A model generated the notes under the pieces. That model saw nothing but the letters and a program-made list of their open reading frames with translations, did not search any database and was not told where the DNA came from. Below, one piece after another: positions 14,428 to 15,532 of a stretch of DNA of 15,532 nucleotides. This DNA is from Planctomycetota bacterium (GTDB lineage: Bacteria; Planctomycetota; GCA-002687715; DRQF01): positions 1 to 15,532 of the forward strand of contig WFTN01000319.1 of the NCBI GenBank assembly GCA_015485455.1, given 5' to 3'. Position 1 is the first letter of the stretch. The number at the start of each line of letters is the position of its first letter. A program made the position numbers and the translations under genes.

Positions 14428-14438
14428 GTCTTTTAGAC
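14428..14438. repeat. Short inverted repeat GTCT-TTT-AGAC
   Basis: A perfect 4-base-arm palindrome two bases away from the larger inverted repeat in the had promoter region. It could be part of a composite operator. At this size chance occurrence is quite possible. Confidence 0.25.
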
Positions 14439-14571
14439 ACCGTACAAGGAACTGGGATAAATTGGTAGAAGGAAGAACAGAATTATTGAGGTGCCGCCCT
14501 GGTAGAAAGAGCCCTTACCCTCGCAACCTGTATGGAATCGCAGACTTAAGTTGGATCGAGAAAAGTAAGTC

Positions 14572-14988
14572 ATGCTGAAATTCAGCAAAGCAACAACCAT
14601 TGCCCTGAATGCCATGCTTCAACTGGCCCGGGTTGATGGGACATCCTTGTCCACAAGCGAGTTGGCGACCCGTCTTGAAATCACACCCCACCATTTGGCC
14701 AAAGTCCTGCAACAATTGGCTCGGCACAACTTGATTGAGTCAACCCGCGGGCCCGGTGGCGGCCATCGCCTCATGGGCCAACCGAAGAACATCACCTTGA
14801 TGGATATCATCGCGGTTTTTGAGATGGGGCGACAAGAGCACAACGGCGCAGAGATTCAGAAAACGTCCGCGAGTCATTCGAAGCAGGAAACAAGTGCAAG
14901 TGCTCTTCATCGCGTCTTTGACGAAATTGACGAGCAGGTTTGTTTCACCTTGAAGTCCATTTCACTGAAAACCCTCATGGCCATGTAG
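14572..14988 (+). CDS. Rrf2 family transcriptional regulator without Fe-S cysteines (BadM-like candidate)
   Basis: A 138-residue winged-helix DNA-binding protein of the Rrf2 family (IscR, NsrR, BadM). The N-terminal helix (KATTIALNAMLQLAR, 6-20), the recognition helix area (TSELATRLEITPHHLAKVLQQLARHNLIES, 28-57) and the wing motif RGPGGGHRL (59-67) are typical. The family's three-Cys cluster-ligand segment after about residue 85 is absent: the only Cys is Cys124. It is therefore unlikely to be an Fe-S sensor and more likely binds a small ligand or acts without one. It is divergent from the benzoyl-CoA operon and the only regulator in the window, so it is the obvious candidate operon regulator. 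The precedent is R. palustris BadM, an Rrf2-type repressor of the benzoyl-CoA reductase genes. The start ATG has only a weak ribosome-binding site. Confidence 0.85.
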   Translation: MLKFSKATTIALNAMLQLARVDGTSLSTSELATRLEITPHHLAKVLQQLARHNLIESTRGPGGGHRLMGQPKNITLMDIIAVFEMGRQEHNGAEIQKTSASHSKQETSASALHRVFDEIDEQVCFTLKSISLKTLMAM

Positions 14989-15050
14989 CCCTTCGGAACA
15001 GCACAGGGAACTCCCTTGCAAACCCGCCCAACGTTGCCATTAAGTCAACA

Positions 15051-15532
15051 TCAAAGGCCATAGTTAATCTCGATGGCATTCGAAGTGGTCAAAGGCGCAG
15101 CGCCCAAGGCATCGACGATCACATATTGCAAGTAGACCGTGTTGCCGGCGAGAAATGGTGGAATCTGATAATTTAGATCAAGCCCACCAAATCCGGGGAC
15201 GCCAAATGGACCCAAGGTCTGAAAGTAGAAGAAGCCTGCGATCGGCGAAACGTAGAGGGTGTTACCAGGAAAAGGAACATCCACTTGAACACTGGACGAA
15301 TAGCCCGCCAAGAGAATCGCTGTCGAGGCTGTGGCAGCGTGCCGCAAAGAGATTGTAGTAAACTCATTGGGACGCACGGGGCCGATCAAAGAGAGTTTCG
15401 GAACAAACCCACCGTGACCTGGTGAGCCAATACCGAACTGCCGCACATGGCCTCCGGCCAAACCGAAGTGCCGTCGATTGAAGGTAACCGCGCCACCAAG
15501 AATATCGACGTCACCGTCATTATCAATATCCC
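15051..15532 (-). CDS. Secreted FG-GAP/VCBS-type repeat protein, C-terminal part (5' end beyond window)
   Basis: The minus-strand frame is open through the right edge. Its first readable residues are DIDNDGDVDILGGAV, a calcium-binding-like Asp/Asn repeat typical of FG-GAP/VCBS beta-propeller proteins. It continues through the TTG near 15461, which is therefore probably internal rather than the start. The last roughly 110 residues form a Gly/Pro/aromatic-rich beta module (SPGHGGFVP, GNTLYVSPIAGFFYFQT, GLDLNYQIP, LQYVIVDALG, TTSNAIEINYGL) of a type I associate with many extracellular proteins of Planctomycetota, perhaps a carboxy-terminal secretion or surface module. The molecular function is unknown. 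The gene converges on the Rrf2 gene with a 62-base gap and is probably unrelated to the aromatic pathway. Confidence 0.75.
   Translation of the reverse strand, partial: DIDNDGDVDILGGAVTFNRRHFGLAGGHVRQFGIGSPGHGGFVPKLSLIGPVRPNEFTTISLRHAATASTAILLAGYSSSVQVDVPFPGNTLYVSPIAGFFYFQTLGPFGVPGFGGLDLNYQIPPFLAGNTVYLQYVIVDALGAAPLTTSNAIEINYGL

Larger units (their letters stand above)
14387..14571. promoter_or_regulatory. Divergent intergenic region between had operon and Rrf2 gene
   Basis: A 185-base non-coding stretch between the divergent starts of had (minus) and the Rrf2 regulator (plus). The had-proximal half is AT-rich with two inverted repeats and is the natural place for the operon promoter. I could not pick convincing -35/-10 boxes; TTGTAC and TCTAAA-like hexamers occur on the minus strand but with poor spacing. 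The Rrf2-proximal half is more GC-rich and shows only a weak purine stretch (GAGAAAAGTAAG) before its ATG. Confidence 0.6.

Noticed and set aside
13475..14578. Long (367-codon) plus-strand open frame opposite had
   Set aside because: It is a shadow of the had coding strand: no recognisable domain, low-complexity mixed composition, no ribosome-binding site. had itself has full zinc and NAD motifs.
14995..15030. AGGG-AACT-CCCT hairpin between the convergent Rrf2 and FG-GAP genes
   Set aside because: Only four to five base pairs with a tiny loop and no T-tract; likely chance.

Overview
The window looks like chromosomal DNA from a bacterium of moderate GC content. The best lineage clue is the partial gene at the right edge. 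It has an FG-GAP/VCBS-type Asp/Asn-rich motif followed by a C-terminal module (GNTLYVSP ... GLDLNYQIP ... TTSNA) that I associate with large secreted proteins of deep-branching Planctomycetota. That assignment is an inference from pattern memory, not a search result.

Left part (1-3969, + strand): three tightly coupled genes. The first is a truncated alpha-beta fused thiamine-diphosphate 2-oxoacid dehydrogenase E1. The second is an unusual E2-like protein in which a lipoyl domain and a peripheral-subunit-binding domain are joined to a left-handed beta-helix (hexapeptide) acyltransferase instead of the normal E2 catalytic domain. The third is a NodB/CE4-type polysaccharide-deacetylase-like protein. 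Together they suggest a glycan-acylation module fed by a 2-oxoacid dehydrogenase, possibly without free acyl-CoA.

Middle (4011-5012, - strand): an Rpn-family PD-(D/E)XK nuclease (YhgA-like, 'Transposase_31'). Its 3' part contains a well-placed internal Shine-Dalgarno/TTG that could give a nested 82-residue C-terminal antitoxin. A 12-bp tandem repeat lies inside the nested frame.

Right part (5071-14386, - strand): a compact ten-gene operon, in transcription order had, oah, GNAT, dch, bcrC, bcrB, bcrA, bcrD, SDR, GNAT. It encodes a complete class I (ATP-dependent) benzoyl-CoA reductase plus the three following enzymes of the benzoyl-CoA pathway: dienoyl-CoA hydratase, 6-hydroxycyclohexenoyl-CoA dehydrogenase and ring-opening 6-oxocyclohexenoyl-CoA hydrolase. 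This converts benzoyl-CoA to 3-hydroxypimelyl-CoA under anoxic conditions. A divergent Rrf2-family regulator (14572-14988, +) shares a 185-bp intergenic region with the operon; that region holds an AAGTA-N6-TACTT inverted repeat. The two GNAT genes and the Rrf2 gene recall the BadL (aminobenzoate N-acetyltransferase)/BadM (Rrf2 repressor) circuit of Rhodopseudomonas palustris. No ferredoxin, ferredoxin-reducing enzyme, benzoate-CoA ligase or beta-oxidation gene set lies in this window.

I saw no tRNA, rRNA, CRISPR array or insertion-sequence ends. No gene-free stretch exceeds 300 bases.
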